From NCBI GenBank assembly GCA_028023455.1, contig JAQFVV010006208.1, positions 3,206,963 to 3,270,962 on the forward strand: a stretch of 64,000 nt of DNA, read 5' to 3'. The notes under the pieces were generated by a model. The model saw only the letters and a program-made list of their open reading frames with translations. It was not told the origin of the DNA and made no database searches. The position numbers and the translations under genes were made by a program. Origin of the DNA: Epiperipatus broadwayi. Its lineage: Eukaryota; Onychophora; Udeonychophora; Euonychophora; Peripatidae. Below are positions 10,484 to 20,965 of this stretch, one piece after another. Positions within the stretch are counted from its first letter, which is position 1; each line of letters begins with the position of its first letter.

Positions 10484-12200
10484 TATACAATTTTTTATTT
10501 AAAATAGATGCAAAATTTCAACAGCTATTAAACATTAAAATTGCTAAATTGGACCTTCAAATTGGGGTATTATTGATGCATGGACATCTCTTAAGGAATA
10601 TATTATGAATATCCGTAAATATATTCTTGGGTTCATTAAAAAAAAGAATCCTAATTGGTTTTCTGACAATTGTATTATCATTAGTCATTTAATTAAAAGA
10701 AGATATGTGGCATTAAAAGGAAATATGTGGCATTTTATGCTCAGCATAATAATAGATTAAATGTGGAACTTTGTAACAAATATAAAGATCTGAAGGCAGA
10801 ATTTTAATGACTGATAAGAAGGCTTAAAATTGATGGATTAAAACTGCAAAGAAGATAGAGATTTGTTGATAATGGTAATTCTAATTTTTTTTAAATGCAT
10901 TGAAAGCAACCTATGAACCTGAGAAATGGATCACAATCCTATTAAATCTAGCAATGACATTCTTTTATATGATGACAATGATATTTTGAACAGTTGGAAG
11001 GAGTATGTTGATCATTTTTTGAATAATGATACCAGAATTTAGATGATGCCTTGTTAATAATATATTCATTTCATTTACTCATTTCAATTCAGACAAACTT
11101 ATTGAAGCTCAAACAGCTCTTTGTAATCTTAAAATGAACACGATGCAGGTCGTGATGATATACCCAGAGAAGTTTAAACTTTAATTGTAATATGGAGCTT
11201 CAAAGGTATTGTATTTTTTTCAGAAATATGTAGACCCATTAACTTATGCCATCTGATCTTTAAAATGTTTTATTATTCCGATTTTTAAAACAAAAGGAAT
11301 AGGCAAAATTACGGTAATTATCATAGAATTTCATTATTATCCATTACAACAAAGGTACTTCCAAACGTTTGTTGAATAGTTGCTTCCAGTTATTGATAAA
11401 TGGTTACCAGAGTCTTACTGTGGTTTTAGAGGATGAAAAAACACTATAGATATGTTTTTTTGCCAAGCAAATGAACGAAAAATGTTACAAACATAGAACC
11501 AATTTATATATTGCTTTTATCAATTTTATCAAAGCATTCGATTCAGTTAATAGGATAGGTCTGTGGTGGTGTTTGAAATTAGTTTGTCCACTAAAATTTA
11601 TTTATATTACATAGTTACTACTTGATGAAATGAGAGAAACTTTTATTACCATATGCGGCAAATCTGAGCATTTGCAAAGAAAACTGGTGTTAAACAAGGA
11701 CGTACACTTGTTCAAATGTTGTTTTTAATTTTTATGACAGTGGTCTTTAGAATTGTTTAAAAGTGGCTTATTCAAACAGGGCTCAAGATATGTTACAAAT
11801 TTAATGGTGGAATTTTTAATTTGAGATAAAAGTAAACACAAGAAGTTCTCATTTTTGGATTTTGGATTTATAGTATGATAACTGTTATGGTATTTTTTCT
11901 CAGAAAAGACGATCTTTACAGAACATTCTTCACATTTTGAATGTAGCTCATAAAGACTTTGGTTTAATTATTAATATTTACAAAAAACTCAAGTTCTTAT
12001 CCTTAGTATTTAAATCCTCATTCATAGACCAGTTTCTGGATTTTGCTTTATCAATGAGGCCTGGAATTCGAAGTTGAATGTAGAACATATAATCAGCCAT
12101 CTTTAATTCCATTTTATCTGTTAAGTTAAAAACTTGAAATTAAAAGTCAGACAAGATTTTGAGCCCAACTTAATCTGCTTGAACTGTTATATATCTCTCA
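10484..12200 (+). pseudogene. RTE-type LINE, linker and reverse transcriptase relic
   Basis: Continues the LINE begun at 6090. Recognisable blocks are 'IRKYILGFIKKKNPNWFSDN' (spacer before the RT), 'LPVIDKWLPESYCGFR' and 'INFIKAFDSVNRIGLWW' (RT fingers and first catalytic aspartate, near 11,400-11,570). Near 11,900-12,000 comes 'LQNILHILNVAHKDFGLIIN', the segment just after the usual FADD box. The FADD box itself is not intact. Numerous frameshifts and stops. Confidence 0.7.
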
Positions 12201-12329
12201 AACAATTTCAGTAACTGTATATTTTAGTCCCTTTATTTCTTCAACTGCAGAAAAATAATAGGGTGTAGAGATGTTCATATAATATTTTCTGGATATTTGA
12301 CTTGTTGTTGTTATTAACATTTCTGAATA

Positions 12330-12645
12330 GATGAATGGGATGCCTGTAGGTTATGAAGAACTGTAAATAGTAAAATATATAGTTGCTGAACTAGTTTCAA
12401 ATCCATATAACTACTCAAGCCGATTAACTTGGAATTCAAATTGTAGATTGATTTGATATTTCATGTTTTAACTTAACATGTAAAATAGAGTTAAGGTTGT
12501 TGCTGAATGGATATCTGCATTTTTAAAACTTTGAATGTTAGGTTCTATTGATAAAGACAAAAGCCAGAAACAGTCTGGGGATGGGGGTTTATACGCATCT
12601 GGTAATCAATTACTCAAGTTTACACTAAATGATCTGTTGTCTCCT
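12330..12645 (+). repeat. Highly decayed family A copy
   Basis: Scattered matches in the right order: CTGAACTAGTTTCAAATCC, GTAAAATAGAGTTAAGGTTG, AAAGCCAGAAACAGTCTGGG and ATCTGGTAATCAATTACTC. The hammerhead core is lost (CTATTGATAAA). Confidence 0.45.
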
Positions 12646-13560
12646 GTAATATTTTTTTAGCCAGGTGTTCGGTAATTGCATTAACTGTTTTATGAATTCA
12701 TAGAAACATTTCTTTTATCGGAAAAAATAAAGATATGTGTCATTCTGTTCATCATTAAATTTTTCAAATCACATATGAATGTTGAACCAAAGTAAATCAA
12801 TTTTAGATTTCTATTTAAAATTAAACGATGTATGAATGCGAACTTTTCTGCCAGAAAATTGGTAGAGTAACTACATGAAATGCTACTATTATCCAATGGT
12901 AATGATTGTTTGGTACCATTGTTCCTCACTCTCTTATTACAGCATTTTACTTTTGAGCTGTATCGTGAAATTTAATAAATTCTTATATCAACAACAGAGC
13001 GGTTTTTAATCATAAAAATATCACATTCATAAATATGTGCAATGAATGATGTTGATATTTATAGATGATGACGTGTTTAATATAAAAAGTTGGAGATATC
13101 TAATTATATGGGCTCAAATAAACAAGCCTTTTTCAACAAGGATAATGAATTTCCAAAATTGTTCTAAAAAGACAGTGTTCTATAAATCGTAATATTCCAG
13201 CAAAAGAATTCATGGATCAATAATTTTGGAGACATTAGTTAGAAGATCAATAGTAAGTGAAATAGACAGACGTAATGTTGAATTTCATTCCATTGAATAT
13301 TCATTTTTGGAGCTATTTGAAAGTGTAGATATACACAGAAAACATTAATTAATAATATGCTGATGTGTTGCGGTGAAACTTTTCTATATAATAATTTATG
13401 TAGGCTTAGCGCTGTAATGCTATTATAGCTGCATAATTATTAGCTATGTGCTGGTAGACTAAATAAAATATCTAAATTTGTTTTTGAAGGTAGTGAGGTT
13501 TATATTGGGCAAAACTATATAAATAAAAGTTATGTTTTAACTTTTCTCAAAAACTATAAT
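12646..13560. other. Intron, nothing recognised
   Basis: AT-rich; the minus-strand open frame at 12690-12929 has no recognisable domain. Confidence 0.35.
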
Positions 13561-13743
13561 TGAGTAGCAACTCTCTTCATAAGGTAGTGCCACCTAGTGT
13601 GAGCCATAGTAATCAGTAGATGCTAGAAGGTGTGTGCATTAATATCCATATCTAGTACCTACTCATTCAATATCCCCAGACATCTGAGAGCACTTCATCT
13701 AGATCTTTGGATCTAATGCAAATTCTCCAGAAGTCACCTTTTA
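13561..13743 (-). repeat. Family A fragment, minus orientation
   Basis: Matches the tail and flank of family A on the minus strand (TAGTGCCACCTAGTGTGAGCC, TCATTCAATATCCCCAGACA). Most of the hammerhead core is deleted near 13,680. Confidence 0.55.
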
Positions 13744-13882
13744 ACTATTTACAGATCTGTCTTGCATTGGTGGTCGAGAGGTCAGCGCAATTGCCTTGCA
13801 CTTGCAGGCGGTTGCCCGGGTTGCGGGTTCGCGATCCGGCCGATGCTATGACACTTAAAAAAAAAAACTATTTACAGATCTG
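13744..13882 (+). mobile_element. tRNA-derived SINE with 16-bp target duplication
   Basis: The SINE body is 13760-13866. It has a tRNA-like A box (GGTCGAGAGGTCAGC), a B-box-like GCGGGTTCGCGATCC, the tail GATGCTATGACACTT and a poly-A end. It is flanked by the direct repeat ACTATTTACAGATCTG at 13744-13759 and 13867-13882, as expected from LINE-mediated insertion. It inserted into a family A repeat. Confidence 0.85.
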
Positions 13883-14470
13883 AAGCCAGATCAGTATCTA
13901 TACATTTTGGGGTCTTTGGTTTTTAAATAACCATAGTCATCAATATCCTTTGGCCAAAATTGGCATTAAACCAATAAAACATCATATTTCCACAAATTTT
14001 TTTATTCTTAAAGTGGTGGTCATATGATGTTACGATGATTTAATACCAATCCTGGCCAAATGTTGTTTGTGACTATGGTTATTAAAAACCAAATAGACCA
14101 AATCTGTATGATTATATAAATGAATTATCTTGGATTGAAAACATTATTATGTTTTCATTTTGGGATCATAGGTATATAGTTAACTAAAAAGGTAAAAGAT
14201 TGTTGCTAGAAGATTGCATTAGATTCAAAGGTCTAGGTGCAGAGCTTTTGGAACCAAAACACTTTACTGATAAGTATCACAATGTAAAAACTAGTCTGGA
14301 AATATTGAAATGGGTAATCCCTAGATAGAGATATTGATGCATAAGCCTTCTAGTGTCTATTGATTACTATGGCTAGCACTGGATGACACTACTATATGGA
14401 GAAAGTGGCTACTGTTTTAACAGATTGGGTAAGCATGAGAAAATGGCGGTCATGTGATGTTTTAATGTTT
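13883..14470 (+). mobile_element. Family A near-complete monomer between two link motifs
   Basis: The body runs from GGTCATATGATGTTA (about 14020), through TTTAATACCAATCCTGGCC and a decayed hammerhead (about 14262-14320, TACTGATAAGTATCAC), to the tail and the next GGTCATGTGATGTTT (about 14448). The repeat distance of about 428 bp matches the 439-bp monomer at 883-1321. Confidence 0.65.
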
Positions 14471-14742
14471 TTTTTAATTACAGCTCGGACTTGTAGTGCA
14501 TCCGTTAGTGATAATTCCATATAAGATTACATTGCCTACAAATGCAGCTATTCTGGTGATAGAATTGAGATGTTATTTATTCTCATATTTACGCAGAATC
14601 TTACATTTTACATATCAAATCAATAATAGAAATTTATTAATAGAAGTGTATTCTAAAATTGTTTTAATACATTGATTTTAAAGGGATTTTTATAAAAAAA
14701 TTTAAATGATCCGATTCTTCAAACATACTTTTATAACTGAAT

Positions 14743-14816
14743 TGATATGTATTTTTTTTCCCCCATGTGTCAAAGCATTGGCCAGGAAGCAAACCCGGGA
14801 GATATGTATTTTTTAA
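14743..14816 (-). mobile_element. 5'-truncated SINE, minus strand, with target duplication
   Basis: About 14756-14800 on the minus strand reads CCCGGGTTTGC, then GGCCAATGCTTTGACACATG, then poly-A; this is the 3' part of the SINE family at 23638. It is flanked by GATATGTATTTTTT on both sides. Confidence 0.7.
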
Positions 14817-15070
14817 GCAATTATTTACAAAATACTTGGAATAGAATTTCTCCAGTTATTTTTTGGTTAAAATAACAATAACATCTCTGCTTCTAGTTAT
14901 TTTTAATTTTTATGCTGTATTTTTTATGTTATATATAATATAACATATACTCCTTAATTCATACTTTACAATGAATTTTAACATGATTTATTGTTGTTTG
15001 TGTTTTTATGAGTATATGTGTGTATATATATTTGTGTATATACAGGTGTATATATTGATTTAGATCTTTT
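14817..15070. other. AT-rich intron with TA/TG microsatellite
   Basis: Includes GTATATATATTTGTGTATATA-like sequence near 15020-15050; nothing else recognised. Confidence 0.4.
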
Positions 15071-15074
15071 TCTT

Positions 15075-15295
15075 AATATTTAAGAATTAGATAAATGCTT
15101 GGCTTGAGTTAGTATTTTGAATCTAATGTCCCAGCTCCTCACTGAAGAGAGCCATAGCTCGAAACCAGTCTGGGAATAGGGACCATCATAGATAAAAGCT
15201 TCAGGTACTATCTCTTGTAGCATTTATAATTATAAAAAAATAAAAAAAATAAACTTGTTTAGAGCTATTAGCAGGCTCTTTATAATATATATGGG
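15075..15295 (+). mobile_element. Family B hammerhead repeat, plus copy
   Basis: Contains ATAAATGCTTGGCTTGAGTT, the intact hammerhead at 15128-15183, the tail CTTGTAGCATTTATAATTAT and TTTAGAGCTATTAGCAGGCTC. It is the best-preserved family B ribozyme in the window. Confidence 0.7.
15128..15183 (+). ncRNA. Hammerhead ribozyme, type I (family B), apparently intact
   Basis: Distal stem I GTCCC/GGGAC is perfect. Core-proximal stem I is TCCTCA/TGGGAA with one G.U pair and one A.C mismatch. The core is CTGAAGA (15142-15148). Stem II GAGC/GCTC is perfect with loop CATA, followed by GAAAC; stem III is AC/GT with loop CA. The GTC cleavage site ends at 15170. Stem II and distal stem I both differ from family A yet pair perfectly, which supports a conserved RNA fold. 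Confidence 0.75.
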
Positions 15296-15614
15296 TATAG
15301 AAAAGTATTAATTGTATATGTTTAAATGTTGTAATTCTGATGATGGCTGCAGGGCAGTTGAAACTGTAAGCAAGTGGAAATAAAATCATATGTTAAAATT
15401 GCATTGTAATGTGTGAATTAAGGAATATATGGTATATTATATATATAATTTATCAATGCCTATAAGGGTAAGAAGTGGAAAGAAATTTTAATACTTTTTA
15501 TGTTATAAATTAATCTTTTTTAATTTATAAAGGTACATTTTTGTTTAAAGAAATAGCTTTTATATAACCCAATTTTTAAAAATATGTCATTTTTAATAAT
15601 GCTTGTTTATTTAG
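15296..15614. other. AT-rich intron, nothing recognised
   Basis: Runs up to the acceptor of the next dynein exon. The minus-strand open frame 15201-15389 overlaps the family B repeat and is not a gene. Confidence 0.4.
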
Positions 15615-15776
15615 GGTTTTGGTGGTCATAAACTGAACTCTCTGTCTCTTGGACAAGGTCAAGGCCCTATTGCTGTGAAAATGATTGAAAAAGCAATAAA
15701 GGAAGGGTCGTGGGTTGTTTTACAAAACTGCCATCTTGCTGTATCATGGATGCCAAGTCTTGAAAGAATTTGTGAG
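15615..15776 (+). CDS. Axonemal dynein heavy chain, exon 3 in window (AAA6)
   Basis: Encodes 54 residues from [20 protein letters not shown] to SLERICE. '[11 protein letters not shown]' and '[14 protein letters not shown]' are among the most conserved strings in dynein heavy chains and mark the core of the AAA6 P-loop domain. Acceptor TTATTTAG|GGT and donor GAG|GTACCT are both phase 0. The upstream codon is CAA of the exon ending at 2946, so the junction reads ADDQ-GFGG, as the family requires. No exon is missing between them although the intron is 12,668 bp. Confidence 0.95.
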
Positions 15777-16199
15777 GTACCTTTGAACATTTTGATATTA
15801 TTATTTATGCTTCTGCATATATATATATATAATGACTAATACATGCACATATATAAGTATTTTATTTTATTAGTACGAAAATATCTATTTACATATATTG
15901 TGTTACATGTAGATGTATGAAGGGCTTGGCATGTTGTGATTACATGTCCACATGTATGCCTTTGACTTGAGTTTGAATTCAGATGAGATAGATATTTTTT
16001 TAAATGCAAATTAGGTTTAGAATTTATTTTTAGACAGATGACTGAAAGGCAACATAGCTAAATATTCAATATTGATAAGCAATTGATTTTTCTAAATATT
16101 CTTGGCTAGAAGTTAAAACAATAATAAACAATTCTCAAATTTTCATCACCAAGAAATTTACATGCCTAGTGAGTAGGGAGGGATTAAAGAAGTCTTTAA
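15777..16199. other. Intron with TA microsatellite, nothing else recognised
   Basis: A short (TA)n run lies near 15818-15830. No coding or repeat match. Confidence 0.4.
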
Positions 16200-16364
16200 T
16201 TCGTATTAAAGCATTAAGGATCACATGATCACTATCTTATACTAGCACATAATTGTTTATAAACAAAGAAAAACTCTCCATACAATATTGCCACCCTGTG
16301 CCAACCAGAGTAATCAATGAATGCCAGAAGGCTTGTGCATAAAATCCCTATCTAATGCCTACTC

Positions 16365-16423
16365 ATCCAATATCCCCAGACTAGTTTCTGGCTTGTGGCC
16401 ATCGTCAGTGAGGAGCTTTGGAT
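16365..16423 (-). ncRNA. Hammerhead ribozyme, type I (family A), intact
   Basis: On the minus strand this is identical to the copy at 16906-16964: distal stem I ATCCAA/TTGGAT, proximal stem I TCCTCA/TGGGGA, core CTGACGA, stem II TGGC/GCCA, GAAAC, 2-bp stem III, GTC cleavage site. It forms the opposite arm of the inverted dimer. Confidence 0.8.
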
Positions 16424-16905
16424 CTGAGAGCACTGCATCTAGATCTTAGGATCTAATGCAACCCTCTAGCACCCACCTTTTATCTCTACCTAACTACAAA
16501 ACTATGAGAATGAAATTGGAAAACACAAAAATATTTTCAATCTAAGCTCAATAGCTGATATAGTCATATGGGTCTGAACTCAGTTCAGCACCCATACATT
16601 TTTTGCTTTGTTTGTAAACAATTATGTGCTAGTATAAGATAGTGATCATATGACGCTTAATGGTTTAACACCAATCCTGCCTAATAGAATAGTGGTGGCT
16701 ATGGTTGTTTAAGAGCCAAAGACACCAAAATGTATGGGTGCTGAACTGAGTTCAGACCCATATGACTATATAAGTTATTGACCTTAGATTGAAAATATTT
16801 TTGTGTTTTCAAATTTCATTCTCATAGTTTTGTAGTTAAGTAGAGATAAAAGGTGAGTGCTGGAGGATTGCATTAGATCCTAAGATCTAGGTGCAGTGCT
16901 CTCAG

Positions 16906-16964
16906 ATCCAAAGCTCCTCACTGACGATGGCCACAAGCCAGAAACTAGTCTGGGGATATTGGAT
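16906..16964 (+). ncRNA. Hammerhead ribozyme, type I (family A), intact
   Basis: Elements in order: distal stem I ATCCAA (16906-16911), internal loop, proximal stem I TCCTCA, core CTGACGA (16921-16927), stem II TGGC-CACAA-GCCA (16928-16940), GAA, and stem III AC-TA-GT. The cleavage triplet GTC ends at 16950. Then come TGGGGA (pairs with TCCTCA, one G.U) and TTGGAT (pairs with ATCCAA). Position N7 is C, which the hammerhead core tolerates. Stem III of only 2 bp is expected to need a dimeric or co-transcriptional context for efficient cleavage. No activity data can be seen here. Confidence 0.82.
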
Positions 16965-17065
16965 GAGTAGGCATTAGATAGGGATTTTATGACAAGCCTT
17001 CTGGCATTCATTGATTACTTTGGTTGGACCAGGGTCGCAATACTGTATGGAGAGTTTTGCTTTTT

Positions 17066-17560
17066 TTAATTTGTAGTTGACTATTCAAAGATTGATTACT
17101 TTTATACAAAAGCAATGCCTGATCGGTGGTTAATTTCCTTCTGCACAATGACAGATTTTTTTTAGTGCTTAATAATAGTACAAATCTGTAAAACATAAAT
17201 ATATATGATGGGAGCATAACATAATAAACAAAGCATTGTATAATTTTCTTGCCTATTTTCAATATTTGCATTGGGGGTAATAAATTCACTTTATTACTCT
17301 AATTCAGAGCCATCTATTGTAAGCTTGAGAAATGAGTGGAAGCTTTATTTCTATATTCACTTTAGGCTTGACTATTTGTATCTTCTAGTAGTCAACTTTA
17401 TTTTTTTTACATAATTCCCAGATTATAACATGAAATTCAAAACTATCTAAGATTTGCATCCAAACCAATTTGCTTTATACTTATAAATATCTGACACTAT
17501 GCTAACAACTGTATAATTTAGTCATTTCAGTTTTGAATTAAGATTTATACTGAAAATTGT
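17066..17560. other. AT-rich intron, nothing recognised
   Basis: The minus-strand open frame 17008-17289 begins inside the family A tail and has no recognisable domain. Confidence 0.35.
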
Positions 17561-18250
17561 CTTGGAGGTCATTTGTCTTTAATTGTATCTTTATTTATAT
17601 GAATTTAAAAAGAATATGGAAGTATGGAGGTTGTTTAATATATCTATAAAGATATTACTCGTGGGAAAGAGAAAAGTGAATAACTCCATGTTTGTGTATG
17701 TTAAAAATTAAAAAATCAGATATATTAATCTTTAACCGAGGTTTAAAGTTTTTATCTGTGCTAGAGATAATCTCTAGTTTAGAAAATGATTAGTATTAAA
17801 TCATTATTGTATTTATCTGAGATGGATGGTGTCAAAGTTGTGAGTGGAATGAGTTTGACAGTTGTAAATAAAAACATAACAATTTACTACAGATAAATAC
17901 TTTTCATATAATAGAGGTATATATGGGAGATAGTGACACGGGCCAACTGATGAATGCTGGTTCAACATGAAATGCATCTCAGGGATTATTTGTCTTTTAT
18001 TGTATCTTTTTTTATATGAATTTAAAAAGAATGTGGAAATATGGAGATTGGTTAATATATTCAATACGTAAATATAAGTTATTTCATATGAATTGTAATT
18101 ATAAAATTATCATTTTTTATTTTCCTCAGATAAGTTATTTTTATATAAGACAAATAATATTACTTTTTTAATATTAATATAAAAAATTTGTAAAATGTAG
18201 GTATTGATTGATTAGAGAAATTAGAAGATATTAAATCATTATTGAATTGT
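17561..18250 (+). repeat. Family D repeat, about 1.6 tandem units, hammerhead-like block
   Basis: Two blocks about 415 bp apart share ATGAATTTAAAAAGAAT and ATGGAGATTGGTTAATATAT-like sequence. Between them, at 17947-17973, is CTGATGA, then ATG...CAT (possible 3-bp stem II), then GAAAT and ATC. CCAA precedes the core. This could be a third hammerhead type, but stem I is not convincing in this copy. The relative at 5700-6060 shares GGACCAACT and CATGAAAT. Confidence 0.45.
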
Positions 18251-18329
18251 AGATTATAAGCAAATTTATATATATATATATAAAGAGTTAAAGAAAAGAA
18301 ATATGATCTAAAAAAATAATAATATACCT

Positions 18330-20050
18330 GAATATATCACCATTTCATATCCTTACACATGCTGCTAATAAGAACATGCAATACAATGCTTTTCCTTTCT
18401 TGAAGTCAAGGAATATCTCAGTCAGTATGCCCAGAGAGACCTGTTAACCATCTTCCATTCCCTTTTCATTCCTCACTCTTAAGTTTTTCTCATATTCTTC
18501 TCTATCATGCTCCATCCCATTTCTGCAACATTATCTTTGTCTACTTTTTGGCCTTTATAACTAAATCCCCCTTACTTTGTATAAACGCAGCATAAAAACT
18601 AAGAACTCACTTTCTGTATAATCACTTTGTTTATATTTATTCTTCCACAACTTCATTATTTATTTCCTTTCTTTTTGTAGGCATTTACATTCAATTAACA
18701 AAATGCCTTCCTTACACCCACTTGCAGTCTAAATCACCCACATTTTTCCATTTATGTGTATATTCCCTTTGTTGCTAAAGATCCTGATCGAACCTTAAAC
18801 AGTAAACTACTTTCCTTGCTATTATTATAAATTAACTCATACCCAATATTCTGTTTACTTCTATATATATTTAAACTCTTTTTACTTTCTGTTATTAGTT
18901 CTCCATCTCTCCCAACTCCCTATTTTTTATTAATGGATTTATACTTCTATTCCATTCCTTGCCATTATAACACTCAACAATTCTCCTAACACAATCATCC
19001 CACCTTTTGTACAAGTATACTGATATACATTCTTTATCCAAATCTTCTGCATACCACATTACCTTTCTCACCCATCTTGTTGCCTGCCCTTTACTCATAA
19101 CCCAATTAAATACTATTTTGGCTAATCTGTTATTATCCATAAACTGCAATCTACTAAACATTTTCATTTTGCTTTTTATATCTCTCATATAAAAACTTGA
19201 CGATCCCATTTCTCCTTGAATAGCCTCCTTTTCCGTCTACACAACTGCATCTAATGCATGTCTTACTACTTCTTTTTGTATTTTTTCCAAGTAATCTAAT
19301 ACTCTTTTACTAACACATAACACATCATTACCATAAGGTAACCCTGCTACTGCCACTCCTGCACAATTCTAGCTACATCATATTTATTATATAAAAACAT
19401 TGTTAATTTCTTTATCAGTTTTTTTTTTTTGTTTCATTTATCAATTTTTTCTCTCATTCATCCAATCAGTTTCTCTGATTATTTAAGATGGTTCTCAATT
19501 ATTTATACTTATTCACTGCACTTAACTTTATATCCCCAGTAAAAATTCTTTCTCTTCTCTTTCCTCAGTATTAATCATCATTACTTTTGACTTTTCTTCA
19601 CTAAATTTAACCCTCCTCCATCTCTTTACCCACCCTTGCATATGTACTCAGCATAACTTTCTTTCTGTGCACAAGAAGACATCATCTGCAAATAAAAGAT
19701 CCGATAATGTATATACTCCTTGCCACCTATTAATGGTATCTCTACCTTTCTTCTGTCTTTCTATTTCTCTCAAATACAACAAAAACAAAATAGGTGATAT
19801 AGGGTATCCTTGCCTTAGTCCCACCCCATTTTTAACTTTAACTGATTGTATATTCCCTAATTGATATACATAGTAATTATTTTCATACAATCTCTTAATA
19901 AGATCCACTAAAATGCCATCCATTCCCAAATTTACTAAACTTACTCATAATCTATTTCTATTTACTCTATTATATGCCTTCTCTCTATCTATAAAAACTA
20001 TATATAACTGTCTACCTGTATTTCTACTCATATCTATAAGTTGGGTGCTT
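18330..20050 (-). pseudogene. LINE reverse transcriptase and C-terminal region relic
   Basis: On the minus strand, starting near 20050, a frame gives 'VFIDREKAYNRVNR' (first catalytic D), then MDGILVDLIKRLYENNYYVY, 'GLRQGYPISPILF' and 'LLFADDVFLC' (the FADD catalytic box, near 19680-19700). It then continues into 'MMINTEERERRIFTGDI'. Further on, 18895-19209 encodes a C-terminal segment 'SVYLYKRWDDCVRRIVECYN'. This order is that of a non-LTR retrotransposon ORF2. At least three frame breaks make it non-functional. It is younger than the LINE at 6-12 kb, because long stretches stay open. Confidence 0.8.
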
Positions 20051-20745
20051 TATTTGTAAGATGAATTTTGAAATATTACTTGAATAGAACTGTATTAAGT
20101 TCACCTGTGATAATGTTGACTTTTGAATCATTTACATGCATATAACTGATTTGGTTTTAGTAGGTATAATCAATACATTCGTTTAAGCAAAGATAAAAAT
20201 AGGTTACTTGGAGACTATGGATATGTTATTCGATGGTCTTCAAAAGAAAGAAAGATTATATGTTTATAGGTGCCTCGAGTTAAGAGGCACTGACCATTAG
20301 TATATTGTTTTATATTATGGATATCAAGAAGATCAAATAATAAAGAAAAGATGTTAATTGTAAAAGATAACAAAATTCTTAGATTAAATAGTTACAATAA
20401 AAGAATACTAAGTTTATAATAAATATTTATTATTAATTCATTTTAGTCTAAATTTCATTAACTACTTTACCACTAGGTCGATAGTACTGTCTCATACAAT
20501 GGTTAATACAGTATTTACAAGAGTTTTGAAATTCTTTGCAATGTACAGAAAATACATAACATTCTAGTAATGGCTGATGATTCAGTGAGAATTTATGGTT
20601 AGATATCTTCACCAGTAAACTTAGTTTCTATAGAGATCAGTACGCTGAATATCCAATGAAGAATAATTCTTCCGAGTAGCAGAATTATACAAGTTGCAAA
20701 CATAGATAGGAAATTCTAGATGGTGAATCTAGTGATCCTCTGTGT
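20051..20745. other. Intron, nothing recognised
   Basis: AT-rich unique sequence. GTGCCTCGAGTTAAGAGGCAC near 20271 is a short hairpin (arms GTGCCTC/GAGGCAC) of unknown meaning. Confidence 0.4.
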
Positions 20746-20819
20746 TGATTGATATTGACTATAAAAAAAAAAAAAGAGAGAAAGGAGAGAGAGAGAGCCA
20801 AGAAACAACACAACCAAAA

Positions 20820-20853
<34 letters not shown>

Positions 20854-20965
20854 AAAAATAAACAAAAAATTCTAACTAAAATTAAAATTAAAAAATCAAA
20901 AACAAAAAAACAAAAAAAAAAAAAAAAATACAAATATATACAAATTTCTTAAATTATCTCAAAAA
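20746..20965. repeat. A-rich low-complexity tract
   Basis: Long A homopolymers separated by C, G or T, preceded by GAGAGAGAG. The lysine-rich frame on the plus strand and the F-rich frame on the minus strand are artefacts of this composition. Confidence 0.8.

Larger units (their letters stand above)
16200..17065. mobile_element. Family A inverted dimer with two intact hammerheads
   Basis: The left arm (about 16230-16600, minus) and right arm (about 16725-17062, plus) are near-perfect reverse complements. They join through the link TAGTGATCATATGACGC (about 16646) and a further stretch of the plus copy (GTTTAACACCAATCCTGCC). The arms carry tail, hammerhead and body in the same order. Inverted dimers of this kind are known for Penelope-like elements. 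No protein is encoded. Confidence 0.8.

Noticed and set aside
19007-19192. Plus-strand frames at 19.0 and 19.7 kb
   Set aside because: Antisense shadows of the minus-strand LINE reverse transcriptase relic.
20271-20292. GTGCCTC...GAGGCAC hairpin as a terminator
   Set aside because: No transcription unit ends there and Pol II terminators are not of this form; an isolated short dyad.
20749-20952. Lysine-rich small protein
   Set aside because: Product of poly-A low-complexity DNA.
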